Below, one piece after another: positions 42,623 to 58,301 of a stretch of DNA of 64,000 bases. This DNA is from Symbiodinium natans (Eukaryota > Sar > Dinophyceae > Suessiales > Symbiodiniaceae), in NCBI GenBank assembly GCA_905221605.1, contig CAJNDS010002679.1, positions 60,001-124,000 on the forward strand, read 5' to 3'. Below the pieces are notes generated by a model, which worked only from the letters and a program-made list of their open reading frames with translations, searched no databases and was not told where the DNA came from. Position 1 is the stretch's first letter, and every line of letters begins with the position of its first letter. Made by a program: the position numbers and the translations under genes.

Positions 42623-43034
42623 CTTAAACCCTAAACCCTAAAACCCCCATATGGGATCCGGACTCCAGGGTACTCTCCGAGATGTGTGGTTGGCCTATCT
42701 GCTGTAGGGGCGCTCTTGGCTTCTCTGTGAGGGCTCCAGATTATCTGGGTTGGGAACTCCAGAAATAGTGTGAGGAAGGCGGGCCCAGGGGACGAGAAGA
42801 ACAGTTGACGGTGAAACACAACAACTCCCAGGGCAGCAAAATGAGAACACGGCTTGGGCGTACGCCTTCAAACCCCGAAAACTCCATGAACCTTACAAAC
42901 CCTGAAACTAACCCCTAAAAAGCCCTAAAATCAAACCCCAAAACACTCGAACTGAACCCTACGAACACTTTCATTAAACCCTTCAAAACCAAAATAAACG
43001 TATTGAAGTATATCGTACTCCAAAACCCAGTAGC

Positions 43035-43135
43035 CCAAGAAGGCGGTATTTATCGAGGCAGCCTCGGTCGGGCGCCCAGGGGCCGCCAAGGCAGAAAGCA
43101 GACTTCGCAGCTCCTGCACTTCCACGGAAGGGTCT
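43035..43135 (-). CDS. Possible exon, unknown
   Basis: Minus frame DPSVEVQELRSLLSALAAPG then RPTEAASINTAF, helical and coding-like, immediately next to a TTTAGGG/TTTGGGG array. Could be the end of an unrecognised gene. Confidence 0.28.
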
Positions 43136-43138
43136 CTT

Positions 43139-43247
43139 GGGGTTAGGGTTTAGGGTTTAGGGTTTGGGGTTTGGGGTTTAGGGTTTAGGGTTTGGGGTTT
43201 GGGGTTGGGGGTTGGGGTTTGGGGTTTGGGGTTTGGGGTTTGGGTTT
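43139..43247. repeat. TTTAGGG/TTTGGGG array
   Basis: Starts as TTTAGGG and turns into TTTGGGG, a variant seen tandemly nowhere else in the window. Confidence 0.92.
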
Positions 43248-43937
43248 CAAGTGCCACTCTGGACAATTCGAGGTCACTTATTTGCCCCTCTTCTTTTTGA
43301 CTCGGCCTCGTCTCTGTCTACCCGCTACAGTAACAAAGTTTTCCCGAAGGTGGTCTGCGAACTCAGTTTGTTGGAGGTACTCGTGCTAATCATCATAAGT
43401 TTTTTGGGAGTGAATGTCTTGGGATTGAGTCAGCAGAAGTCTGAGGCTCCGTTCTCCCTTTGCTGGTTCCAAAAAAAAGGCAGGAAAACTTCTAGGCCTT
43501 GAAGGCTCCCCTTCGACATTTGTTTCGGGGGTCCGGGGCAAATCTCTCGAGGGAGGGTGCCAGCTTTGTTTGGGGAGCGGGGGGCCTACAAAACCGGGTG
43601 CAACCATTCCTCACAATTCTCGCATCTCAGCATCGCGGCCCCAACACGGCGAAAGATAAACCCCTGCCCCGCCAGGATCCGAGAATCCGAGCACAACACC
43701 TCAGCTAGGTAATCAGGCTCAACCCCGTTTGCCTTGCGCTGCAAAACATGCTCACATCACACAGTCAGCCTCTCCGCTGCGACTCTCCAGCCAAACAGCA
43801 CGGAACACACAGATGTCCTAGCACTTAAGCACCATAGCGTCCCTCATCGCAGTGACTCTTCACATGCGTGATAGGCTTGCTTGCACACGCGATTGTAGGA
43901 GATTCCAATGCCGTTCAGTCATCTCAGTAGACCCACC

Positions 43938-47930
<3,993 letters not shown>

Positions 47931-48216
47931 GTGTCATCCAGCCGTGGCTGCAGAAACCCAGACAGTTCCCGGGCGCACGTGGCCGGCGTTGGGCTGCGCT
48001 CTGGCCAAGTTCCATGGCATTCGATCGGCCCCTTGCTCAGCCACCGCTTCCAGAAACCTTGAAACCTTGATGTTTGGGCTTGACAGCCTGAGGTATATCA
48101 AGCTCCCAATGTTCTGGGACTTGGGACGCGCACTGCCAAACGGGTTTCTGACATGAGTGATTTTGAAACAGTGAGCTCAGCCTGAGCGCTTGATGCCTCA
48201 GCGCTGCGGTTGGTGA

Positions 48217-51200
48217 CTACCCAAAAGATGCATGCAATTTATGTACAATACAGGTGCCAGGGTTTAGATCAACCCCCAAGGTGAAGCCCCGCAGACTGAG
48301 CACCATCAGCGAATCCTCCACCAGCTGCTTGAACAAAGGTCGCTCCGCACCTACGCATGGGCTCTGCTTCCCACGAGGAGGGCTTCAGGCTACCCATGAC
48401 CACTGTGAAAGTCCAGGTAGCTTTAAAGGCTGTGAGGCTTCAGTAGGTGGAGGGCGTGAAGCTGTTGCGGGAAAACCAGCCATCGTTCGATGTCAGGATC
48501 CCACCCCACCCCCCAAACCCACCATCCAACCAAGAACTACAAGTCCGACAATGTCAGCTGCAGATTCTGTGACAAGGCTCGGCCCTCTGTGACCCTGAGC
48601 TTAAAAACCATTGGTTGAAGCCTGCGTCATTGTAACTTTTGGGGTCTGGAGGTACCGACTGTTGCTGCCCGAGGGTCTCGGAAGGCGCGTGCAGCGGAAG
48701 CCGAGATCGCTTAGAGCCTGCCACCCAGGCACCCAGATGCAAAACACTCACCCAGTTACCACGTGCGCTGCCGAAACCCGAAGCATTCGAGCCAGCGGAA
48801 GCAGTCTGAGAGCATATCATGAAACATGAGGACATGCCCCAAGGGTGGGAACCAGCCGAAACAGGACAGATCGAAATCCCGCCCTCACTGCATCGCTTTG
48901 ACTTCGAACGAAACGAAGATCCACAAACAGGCAATCTAGGCCTCTACGGCTCGGGGAACGAAACTTGCAGTCTGGTCGAGCATTTGCTGGACCTTCTCTG
49001 GACCTTATTGGGCATGGGAGACTGCATGGCCTTCTCATACCTTGTCCTAGGAGACGAGACACCTGATGCACAACAAAACCTGTACGTCAAGAATAGCAAA
49101 CGCGACGCGACCTCCGCTACATTTCCTATTTGCCAACTTCCCTCAAAGAGCTGAAGCTGGAAGGATTTAGCGGCCTTCCGAAGTCGAGCACACTTCTGTG
49201 ACAGAGACAAATGCGGCCAAGCCTCTGCCCTGCAGGTAGTCCACCTTGTTTTAGGGGACAATCCGATCCCGTGCACAGCGTGTGCTGGAATTAAGAATCA
49301 AGAGCATCTCAGCACCGTAAGCCAGCTCGAGCCCGAGCCCCAACCTCAGCCGGGTCACAAGGTAGTCGAATTCCCCCGATCGGCCGCCCGGCCGGCAGAC
49401 GGCAGGTGGCACGCCCGTCAGCAGCTCGAAGAGTACCATACCAAAGCTGTAGACCTCCAGATCCGGGAAGCTCAGTTCGCTTGGAATGGGCTGCCTATTC
49501 ATACTCTTCTCCCCTGCAACATGCCACAAAAAGCCATGTCGAAAGGCAGCTGAACTCATGATTGATGCACATCAAACTCTGGCTTTCCAGGTTCACGCCC
49601 TTCGAGTATGTTGCAATACATTCGTCAAGCATGCCAAACTCTCACTCTCTCCGTCTTTCTCTTTCTCTTCCTCTTCCTCTTCCTCTTCCTCTTTCTCTTT
49701 CCCTTTCCCTTTCCCTTTCCCTTTCCCTTTCCCTTTCCCTTCCTTCCTGCCCTCCCTCCCTCCCTCCCTTCCTTCCTGAGCACTCAGCGCACCTTCCTTC
49801 CTCTCTCTTCTTTCTGCACCGAAGAACCCTCATGGCTCAATCCTTAATTGACCTTCTCAGGGGAACTGAAGGCTAGCACTTGGGCTTATGTACGATTGTA
49901 CTACTCAAAGGGGCCAGCGGTTAATTTCTCGGACACGTCAAAACGCAAAGCGGTGCCACACCAGCCCGGTACCAGGCCTCTGCACCTTCGGTGATGAGGC
50001 CAGTTCCTCTCTTCAGGAAAATTTAGGGCTAAACCACCCCGCCCCCCCCACCCCCCCGCCCCCGTCACCCTTCCATGCATGTTTCTGGCTTAGGGCTTCG
50101 CACGTTCAGGCTTAGGGTTTAAGGAATATAGATGGGCTTCCCTCTAGGGGTTGTACATTGAAATCCCGAACTCCTTACTAAGTTTCGGACGGACCAGCGT
50201 TTTCATCAGGGCTGAGACGATGCACCGATGCACCGATGGGACATTGTAACCACACAATTGTGTCCCTAAAAAATGGCCGTTCACGCTTCTTCGGTGCTGA
50301 GCGGGTAGAGGCTAAAGCTATGAGGGCTTTGGAACGTTTCAGATCTTGCATGGCATACGGGCCTACTTCATCTGAGTTAGCAATATCTTGGGCAAGCCAT
50401 GTTCTGATGATGCTTATGCGTCTTGATGAAACGGGGATAAACAGCTTGTTCACTAACAAATGCTAATATTGCTGGCCAGACGCCTTACGATAAAGCGCCT
50501 CCTCTCTAAGACAACACCACGAGAATTCCGAGAAGGACCCGCAAAATCTTTGATTCCGGCCATGGGGCGGATGTACTCTGGGCACGCATACCCCACAGTT
50601 CCGCCCACTCGATGAACCTTGTGCTGCGAGGCACCTCGAGAGCACCAAACCCAGACAACGCCATGGAGTCCGCCAGCAGCCCAGGGTTTGTCGTGCCCCC
50701 ATGCTAAAACATGCGATTGCGTTTTCCCCCGTTTCAAGCTGTGCAATCTGCCCCTCTCCGAAATGTGTCGGCCACAGATGCACACGAACCCGCATCTCGC
50801 GAACGCTACGTTGTGCCAACTTTAAAATCATCTCTGCAGACCAGGCAGCTCGACAAACAAGCAAGACCTGGAGAAAACGAAGCAGAACGCCATGCAACGC
50901 GAAAAGATTCTATCATGTCAAGTTTGTCTTCAAGGGGGTCGCCACAGATGTCAGGACCTGGAGGCCACTTTGGCTTCTAACCCTGCAGCTCAAAATTCAT
51001 GAAGCAACGCCATGAGAGCGCCAGGCGCAGCACACGATACTCACAATGAAAGAGAAGCAGCTGCAGCTGTAAGACCTTCATGCCAAGGCTCCGAAATCCG
51101 CCATTTTGGCAGTGCCGTTCTTATCCAACCTTGAGCTTCAGGGTTTCAGGCAGTTTCGGGGATGTGGATATGCAGGGGTCGACGGTTACGGCGAAAAGGC

Positions 51201-54200
51201 TTGGACGCCGGAAGCAGGAGTCTACACTCGCAGCTCCACACTTGCAACCGGCAGACTAGGGCGACTAGGGCAACATTGACGTGTCCCTGTGCCATGCCAC
51301 TGTTTCTTCCACAGCAGATAAATGCATCGATTCCGCCGCGTCCAAGCCCGTTACAAAAACTGCTGAACTGTGGCAAAGGAGATGTGCATGCAAGCGGCAA
51401 GATGTTCTGCGACTTGATGTCTCGGTGGAACGCCCTATGGCTGCCAAGCTTGCGTAGTGTATGAACACAACTGGGGGGCTCTGTGGCGATTTCCATCCTC
51501 TAAACTTGCACAGAGCTATTTCATACACCTCCCTCAAGCCGCGCACTCGTAGCCAGGTGACGAAAGTCTGACGATAACTCAAAATGAGGGCGTCCAGCTG
51601 TATCAAAAGCAAACTTTGATATACTTGGGTTTGATGCCTACAATCCGTGACGCAGGCATGCCCGGAAACATAAGTGCGGAAGAACCGTGTGAGAAAAAAA
51701 AACGCTCAAGCAACGAAAGGTACGGGGTTCAGGGCTATGGGGGTTAAATCCTGTAGCCTCGAGCACATGCACAACGAGAGTCCGTCTGTGCTTAACATCG
51801 GCCCCTGTCCATAGGGTTGGTGATTCTGCCGAAATGTTCTGTTGCGCTTCTTGGTTTGCATGACTTCATGCGATCACTCCTCTACGACCCAGATGTTGCG
51901 CTGTGGTCGGATTCACGTTGCAGAAGTTGCCTGGCTCCGGTCGTACAACTATTCACATGTATGTCGATGTACATCTGCCTGCGGATGACCGTATGGCATG
52001 AACGTAATCTTTCCTTTCTTTCCTGTCTAAAGAAGCCCCAAAACCCCAGAACCCCTAGAATTTGTGTTTCTTTCTTTTCTTCTTTTTTCTACTGCTTAAA
52101 GATAGGTCCTCGATCCTGGACCCTTTTCGCTTGAAGCCCCAGCATAGCCCCCAGAAACCCACAGGATAGACTATAAGACCTCAAATTTGTAAAGTCTTCA
52201 TGTGTTCATTGTACGTATTGGCCGTTGTATATTGTTTCTTTATCAAGTGAACAGAACTGGGCCCACAGGTACAACTGCCGCCAGTGTACACAAAAAACAA
52301 ACTAAACATGAAACAAATACAGACGAATCACCAATATTGGATCTCTTTTTGCAGCCGGACTTTGCGAATTTTGAGAGCGACCAAAGCCCCCGAAACCATG
52401 AAGCCCTAAGCCAGCCTGGGGGTCATGTTGTGCAGGTGCGAAAGCCCGCAAGCTGCATCCAGGGCGGCACTGACACGTTCCCGGCCACCAAAAAGCTCCT
52501 GATCACAGGTTGAAGGTTTCATTTTTGCCACCTGCCTAGCTGACTGTGTTTGTGCAATAGCTTCGGATTTAAGGTGTAGGGATGTAGGGCTTACAGGCTT
52601 GCGGGTTCGGGCGGGGAAGGAACATCTGGAAGGAGAACCGACGCAAAGGAAACTTCTCCCTCTCCATCATTCTCCAAGCCTCCGGCCGAATTCTGAAACA
52701 TTAATCCAGGAAGCTAGTCTACCCAGAGAAACAAAGCCTCGCACAGAGCACACCCAACATGCCTGTGCTATTGAATTTGAAGCTCACTCACATGGCATGA
52801 CCCCTCCTTCAGCACTATGTAGGTAGCACGCAGCGTTGGCCGTGCTAGGAAAGGACCCTTCCCTGCAGCTTACGACGGTGGCGTCTGTTCTGCAGCCCAT
52901 AAAACTCCCCAAAGCCCTGTTCACATTGGGCTCCTTGTGATGTCGACCTGAGCTTTCATGACCCCAACCCCTGGAGGGTCTTTTCGGGGCCCAAGAAGGT
53001 GCAGACCTTCAAAGTCTTGGCTTCCAGGCTCGCACTCGACTTGCTGTGAATCTCCGGCTTTCGGCTTTGGCGTTGGCTTCGAAGGTAAACCCGAAACTTT
53101 GAGAGAACTTTCCAGATGCCTCAACCATCAACCCCAGACTCCACCTGAACCCTAGTTGGACCTTCATGCTAGACATAAGTTGTTTCTGGCCTGGCCCATT
53201 TTCCTGTGATACTTGCAGACGAACTTGTTACTAGGTACTAGGCACACACCTTCAAGCAAGCTCCAAAATAGAACAGGTGGCTCCGCGACAGCCGTCTCGC
53301 CACGTCGCCTCCTGCGCAGAACCTGGCATCGGGTAGGGCTGCGCGTCTTCAAGCTCCATGCGGCACTGCAATGCTCTAGACTGGACGACCCGAACTCGGC
53401 TGGGCTGCTCATAGATGAGGCTGCGCCAGCCCGTCGCAGCGTGCCTCTTGCACTGAGCCGAGGCAGGAGACTCAGGGGGTGGTCAAAGGGTCTAGGCCAA
53501 GGGTTCGGGAACACTCCTTCGGAACTCAGAGATTGGGCTATGAAGATGCCAGCTGCAAACAGAGAAGGCCGACATCTGCCTGGCAAAGCCCATGAGGATC
53601 ACCAGGTTGGGATGTCGGAAGCGTGAGAGGACGCGAACCTGGCCATGTCTCGGTTCTGCCCTGTTATGGGATTTGGGCTTCAAATGTGACCCCCCTCACA
53701 TCCCGATACGGCAAGCTACGACGCTACACAGGCAAATTTCATGTCTATGAAAAACCCTACGCCTTAAAGCTCAAGGCCTAAACCATACACCCCGCTACCC
53801 GTGCTTGTGGAGGTGTTGCCCACTCCGGCAGCACTCACCTCGTCCTCGAAACCACCCTCTTCCGGCACCTGGAGGACCTGCGCGAGAAAATGCAGAGTTT
53901 AGGGTCTATAGGGCTTAGGACCTCAAGACCCTCAGAAACGCCATCGGGTTTTGGACGCATGGATTTAAAGCTTCTGTTTCGGGGGACAAGCGGAGGCAGC
54001 CAGGGGGTAGCAACGCAGTGATACCGTCTGCATCGTCTCTTACAGGGTCGTTCCGGGTTTGGTCTGTGTCTGCGAGTGCTTTGCATCTCTTCCTTGGTGG
54101 GGGGGGGGGCTTTCCCAAGCCGATTACACAGCATGCATGGCGATTATCAGCTGCCAAGCTGGCACGGAAACCAACATCTCAACCCCGACCAAAGGAAGTT

Positions 54201-54412
54201 CGTCTTTGGCAGCCTTGATCGCCACCTCAGTTCCATCCTTCATTGTCCCTTTGTACCTCAGCTCAGAACGGCGAACATCTTGACTTCAGTCTTTGCGCGC
54301 CTTTTGCCATCACTGCACAAGGTCAAGCGACACCTGGCCGAAGGATCCAGAGCCCAGCAGGCAGGATTTATCGAAGTCTTGCGTGGCACATCGCAGGTCT
54401 TCCTCGCTGTAC
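48217..54412 (-). CDS. Protein kinase of RLK/Pelle/IRAK type, multi-exon
   Basis: Exons in order: 54332-54412 YSEEDLRCATQDFDKSCLLG then SGSFGQV (plant-RLCK-like '.Y.EL..AT..F' start and Gly-rich loop); 54214-54256 YKGTMKDGTEVAIK (ATP-binding Lys); 53839-53877 VLQVPEEGGFEDE (classical GT donor); 53580-53638 VRVLSRFRHPNLVILMGFA (subdomain IV); about 53408-53420 LIYE (hinge); about 53275-53311 GGDVARRLSRS; about 51397-51470 TLRKLGSHRAFHRDIKSQNI (catalytic loop HRD); 51084-51129 LDKNGTAKMADFGALA (DFG); 50569-50617 VHRVGGTVGYACPEYI; 49345-49454 VYSFGMVLFELLTGVPPAV; 48217-48350 ERPLFKQLVEDSLMVL to TAG. All catalytic residues checked (K, HRD, DFG) are present. An upstream frame (54497-54778, TDSHLNQANNEQLGS) may be the N-terminal exon. 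No transmembrane or receptor part seen. Exons for the alphaE/F regions are missing. Confidence 0.85.
49641..49777. repeat. Pyrimidine tract, (CTTTCC)n and (CTTCCT)n
   Basis: Units change stepwise from CTCT through CTTCCT and CTTTCC to CCCT. In a kinase intron. Confidence 0.95.
52521..52544. repeat. Isolated GCCACCTGCCTAGCTG motif
   Basis: TTTTTGCCACCTGCCTAGCTG, a diverged copy of the motif otherwise embedded in TTTAGGG arrays, here with only a TTTAAGGTGTAGGG remnant 25 bp on. Between kinase exons. Confidence 0.55.
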
Positions 54413-54779
54413 CTGAGCCCATGCACATGAGGTGCAGGTTTTTCCAGATACTGAGGGACGGAGGGCCCCAAAACGAGACCTCATGATATCAAGGCTTCAT
54501 CCTCGGCCGCCGTTCCATATTCTAGCCCTGCACATGCCAACAATGAGCTGCTTGCTGCCAAGCTGCTCATTGTTGGCCTGATTCAAGTGCGAGTCTGTTC
54601 GAGGGGCATCTCCGTTCAGGTACTCGCCTCGTGCAGCAGATGCATGGTAATTGATACTTGCGGGATCCCCTCGAGATTGGTCAACAGCATTCATTTTTTT
54701 AGCTGAACTGGCTTGTTGCATCCACGCCGCGCCACTTCTCGAGAAACTGGCCGAATTCCATTCAGGTCGCTGAAACATG

Positions 54780-56080
54780 CATGCCCCAGTGGTCTACGAA
54801 TGCCATGACTGGTGGAACCTTCTGTTCTAACTCTGGGTGTTTCATGATTATGAGTGTGTTTGTAGAACGTCTGGACACGCGTTTGCCACTTCGCGGGCTA
54901 AAGAAGTGGTGTGTTGACTTTCTCACACTGGGTTGAGGCTGCAGGTAGCGGCAACTTGACTCCGAACCCGCTTGTTTTCGAAGGTTCCTCTAGCCTAAGA
55001 TTGAGGAGAAAGCCGCCTGGGGCTGATGATGTAGGGTGGCTTTTTGCTCATGGCCTCATGGCCTGGTGGGAGTCTGGGATGTGAGCTCTCAAAGGCCCTT
55101 CTGCTGCCATGCCGGCCTTGGCTCTATGAACCAAGGAAGATTGGCTCATGGTTTAGGATGTTTAGGGCTTAGGTTGCCGTCTTTCATGTTTACATCCTCC
55201 AACCCGTTGCAACCTCCAACACCCCCCAATCCACACCAGGATTTAGGATCCCCCGAGCCGGGGCCTCCTGGACAGATTGCACACCCAGGGGAGCCCCAAA
55301 ATACGGTTAATCCTAATGGTGGAAACTCAAAAAAGAAGAAAGGTGCGCGCGTGAGGTTCGAGTTTGCGGGAAGTCCGTGCTCCCTGACCAGGCTGCGGAA
55401 GAGGCGGCTGACGTGACAAGAAGGACCATGAGAGCGTGCCCAACCGAACGACACAGAAGCTCCGGCCACCCTCTCTTTCTTTTGTAAACCGAGACACCAA
55501 AGAAAACCAAGTTGGGGTTATCGGCCACTAGTGGAACTTCAGGGACGCCAAACCAGAGCAGTTTGCCCTTGAGACTTGGGGTGGTTCAGGGTTGCCCTGC
55601 CCTCGTTTTATGCATCTGGTGTCGGACGGCCGCCGAAAGATCGGCCTCGTTGGGCGACCAAAGTCTACATTAACACTCGTTAACACAAGGGACAAGCCAT
55701 TGGATGCCGATCCCATGACCTGTCCAACTGCCAAACGGCTTGAAAAAGCACGTGGGCAGTGCATTCCAAATGTTGAAGTTCTAAGCTACAGGCTTCCGAT
55801 CACGAAGGCTTGATAAAACAAACATGCTAGAAAAATGCCCATCATTGCTTGCTTCACGAACAACGACTGGACTCCAAGCAACCTCAGTCCAGCAGACGGT
55901 CGCTGCATATGACTCCCATCATCAACATCAATATCTGGTACTGCTACCTGTGACTTTGCGCGCCGGGGGCTCACACTTGCTACCGCTAGCCACGCTTTCT
56001 CAAATCCCCATTCTCAAATCTCAGGCCTCTCGCCCTGTTCGGCGTCACACTGAGGTGCCAAGCTGCAGGTTAAAAGGCTG
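54780..56080. other. Intergenic between kinase and EEP gene, nothing firm
   Basis: A minus frame at 55340-55435 (SRLFRSLVREHGLPANSNL) and one at 55528-55764 have some coding character but no recognised family. Otherwise nothing seen. Confidence 0.3.
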
Positions 56081-56082
56081 GT

Positions 56083-56418
56083 TTAGTGGGCATCTATTCG
56101 GGCAAGGTACATTGTCGACGTGGCAAATAAGATGGAGCTAAAGGTCGATGCAGCCAATGCCCACTTCAGCTCCCCAACTGCTGGCTTGGAAGCATTTGCA
56201 TCCAGCTTTTCCAATCTGCGTTCCAGATTCGTCAGCATCTCGAGCACGGCATCATTGCTGCAAGGCTCGCAGGCTGCTGATGCTTGCATGTCAGCGACGT
56301 GCACGGCACTGCGGTTCGATGTGTGCTCAAGCTCAGCCTCCGGATACTTAATGATTGGAGATGGTGTGCAAAGTCCAACGTCCACGACCAGCGGGATGTG
56401 ATCAGAACCCAAACCAGC
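56083..56418 (-). CDS. Terminal exon of an exonuclease-endonuclease-phosphatase (EEP) family protein with membrane anchor
   Basis: After an intron the minus strand reads LGSDHIPLVVDVGLCTPSP. The SDH-x-P...D block is the C-terminal active-site motif of EEP enzymes (CCR4/nocturnin deadenylases, AP endonucleases, sphingomyelinases, LINE endonucleases). A tail follows with LEMLTNLERRLEKLDA (short coiled coil) and WALAASTFSSILFATSTMYL (likely membrane segment), ending YLARIDAH and TAA (56083-56085). A tail-anchored EEP protein is unusual among deadenylases but known among phosphodiesterase-type members. Earlier exons were not found; 56430-57060 holds a repeat array, so they would lie beyond it. 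A LINE endonuclease origin is possible but the membrane tail argues against it. Confidence 0.5.
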   Translation of the reverse strand, partial: AGLGSDHIPLVVDVGLCTPSPIIKYPEAELEHTSNRSAVHVADMQASAACEPCSNDAVLEMLTNLERRLEKLDANASKPAVGELKWALAASTFSSILFATSTMYLARIDAH

Positions 56419-56772
56419 AACGAGACTTTGCCTGGACTGCGGCGGCGGAGCTGCCAGGACACCTTCGCAAAATGGATCATACGGACGTTCTGTTCAAGAA
56501 GGTCACGCGGGCGTTAGGTGCCCTGGACCGTTTGCACCAGGAAATGCGGTTGCAACCCACGCAGGGCAGTGTTCGCACATTGAAAGGGGTTTTTTGACAG
56601 CATTTATTTTTCAGGACTTGGAGTGACTGTAAGGTGGTGTTTTGTTGAAAAGTACCACGCCTGCCAGTGTTTTCAGCATTTCGCAGTGTTTGTTTTGGGG
56701 ATGTGTTTTTGCGATTTCTGCGCGTTTTCGCTTCACTGTGACGGGAAACTGCGACTGCGGAAAACCACGGGA

Positions 56773-57027
56773 TGGTATTGACCGGGTATGACCGGGTATG
56801 ACAGGGTATGACCGGGTATGACAGGGTATGACCGGGTATGCCCGGATATGACCGGGTATGACCGGGTATGAACGGGTATGAACGGGTATGACTCGGGCGT
56901 ACTCGGGCGTACTCGGGCGTACTCGGGCGTACTCAGGCGTACTCGGGCGGGCGCTCTGCGCTCTCGGGCGTACTCAGGCGTACTCGAGCGTACTCGGGCG
57001 TACTCGGGCGTACTCGGGCGTACTCGG
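56773..57027. repeat. Two adjoining 10-bp tandem arrays
   Basis: About 12 copies of ATGACCGGGT (56773-56890) pass into about 13 copies of ACTCGGGCGT (56889-57027), with one insertion (GGGCGCTCTGCGCT) at about 56947. Both units have period 10 and share the CGGG core. Confidence 0.95.
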
Positions 57028-57250
57028 CCTGCAGTCGCGGAACGCGGCCGCAATGCGTTTTCGGGATTTTCTTTCCTCGCCCCTTTTTCAGCTGGCTTTG
57101 GGGTTGCGCAGAAACGTTAAGCACGGAAAGCACGGTTTTGGTCGCGTGAGGCATGGACACTTGGGACAGATTTTCTTGTTCCAGTGTGTTGTACAAAAAT
57201 GCGCTGTAAATACCAGTGCTTTGAACATGGACGCAATATGAATGACGTAA

Positions 57251-57377
57251 CCCCCCCCCCACCCCCACCCCCCCAACCCCCCCCCCACCCACCCCCCACC
57301 CCCCCAACCCCCCCCCCCCCCCACCCCCCCCCCCCCGCCCCCCCCCCACCCCCCCCCCCCCCCGCACCCCCCCCCCA
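57251..57377. repeat. Poly-C tract
   Basis: About 125 bases of almost pure C on the plus strand with scattered A and G. Another C-run lies at 57917-57926. Confidence 0.97.
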
Positions 57378-57613
57378 CCAGAAGTCACCAAGAAGTGCCG
57401 AAACTAACGCTTTTCCCAGGGCCGCTAACACCCGCGTGAGCTTAAAGAACTGCCCAGAGCTTATGTGCTGGCTTTGGACACAACATGCTGACTGGCGCCT
57501 GTGACGGTCAACCGGGCAGCACGCGCATGATCGGGTCGCCGCTGCGCAGGCAAAAAGAACCTGAACGGCATGTCGCGAGCAACAATGGATAGCCCACTTG
57601 TAAACCTGACCAC

Positions 57614-58218
57614 TCAATGCTTCCTGGGCAGTTGTGCCAGCCCATCTTCGCTACAAGTAGCATAGGTTTGGTTTGCACCACCCAGCCGATCCCGGCAGTG
57701 TCGCTCAGCCCCCGACACGAAGTCCAACGTCTCCATGGAATTGGTCATCGGCTCCATCCCGAAAACATGTGCATAAGCGCTGATCATGGGATAGCGCAAC
57801 CACTTGGATGTCAACATTTCAGACATGGGTCCTGCAAAGCACCGGCCGTCCACATAAAACACAAACACATGTGATGCATGTTGTGCGCGGCGCAGATGGG
57901 TGCAAGAGCCCTTCCCCCCCCCCCCATTGCAAACAGATGAACGAGCTCACCCTCCTTCTTAATCAGTCCTGTGAGGATTTTTGATGGATGATAGCCAGCT
58001 GCTTTTATTGCTGCTATCAAAAACCCAATGGAGTCTTGGTCAAGCACGCCCTTCGTGATGAGCTCGTACCTGGAAAAACATGGCAAACTGACAAACGCAA
58101 ATGTTTGCTGCAGTACATCCTTGGACATTGAATCGGTCAAGAACCATGGCCCAACCACCAGGATGGGGCTTCGTGTTCCCCGAGTGCCAGGCGAGAACTT
58201 GGACATTCTCGGCGGCAA
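57614..58218 (-). CDS. Unknown protein, two coding blocks separated by a G-run
   Basis: First block (about 57930-58218): SPILVVGPWFLTDSMSKDVL, QQTFAFVSLPCFSRYELITK, GVLDQDSIGFLIAAIKAAGY, HPSKILTGLIKKEGELVHLF. Second block, in another frame (57614-57885): VFVFYVDGRCFAGPMSEMLT, SKWLRYPMISAYAHVFGMEP, MTNSMETLDFVSGAERHCRD, RLGGANQTY, with a stop at 57614. Both have excellent coding composition. The switch of frame falls at a G homopolymer (C-run on plus at 57917-57926), so either an intron or a slippage frameshift separates them. Family not recognised. No start is certain. It could be an upstream part of the EEP gene, an independent gene, or a decayed element. Confidence 0.45.
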
Positions 58219-58301
58219 GCGTTCTGATTTTCCAGTAAGGTCAGTTGTCAGATTCCAGGTGGGTTATTTACAAAAGGGCCAACCGGACGTTGCCAGCATC
58301 C

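Noticed and set aside
56355-56597. Plus-strand frame ending TRALGALDRLHQEMRLQPTQ...
   Set aside because: Coding-like but overlaps the EEP exon in antisense over part of its length and has no recognised family; not enough to call.
56770-57030. CRISPR-like array
   Set aside because: 10-bp tandem units without spacers, in a eukaryotic context.
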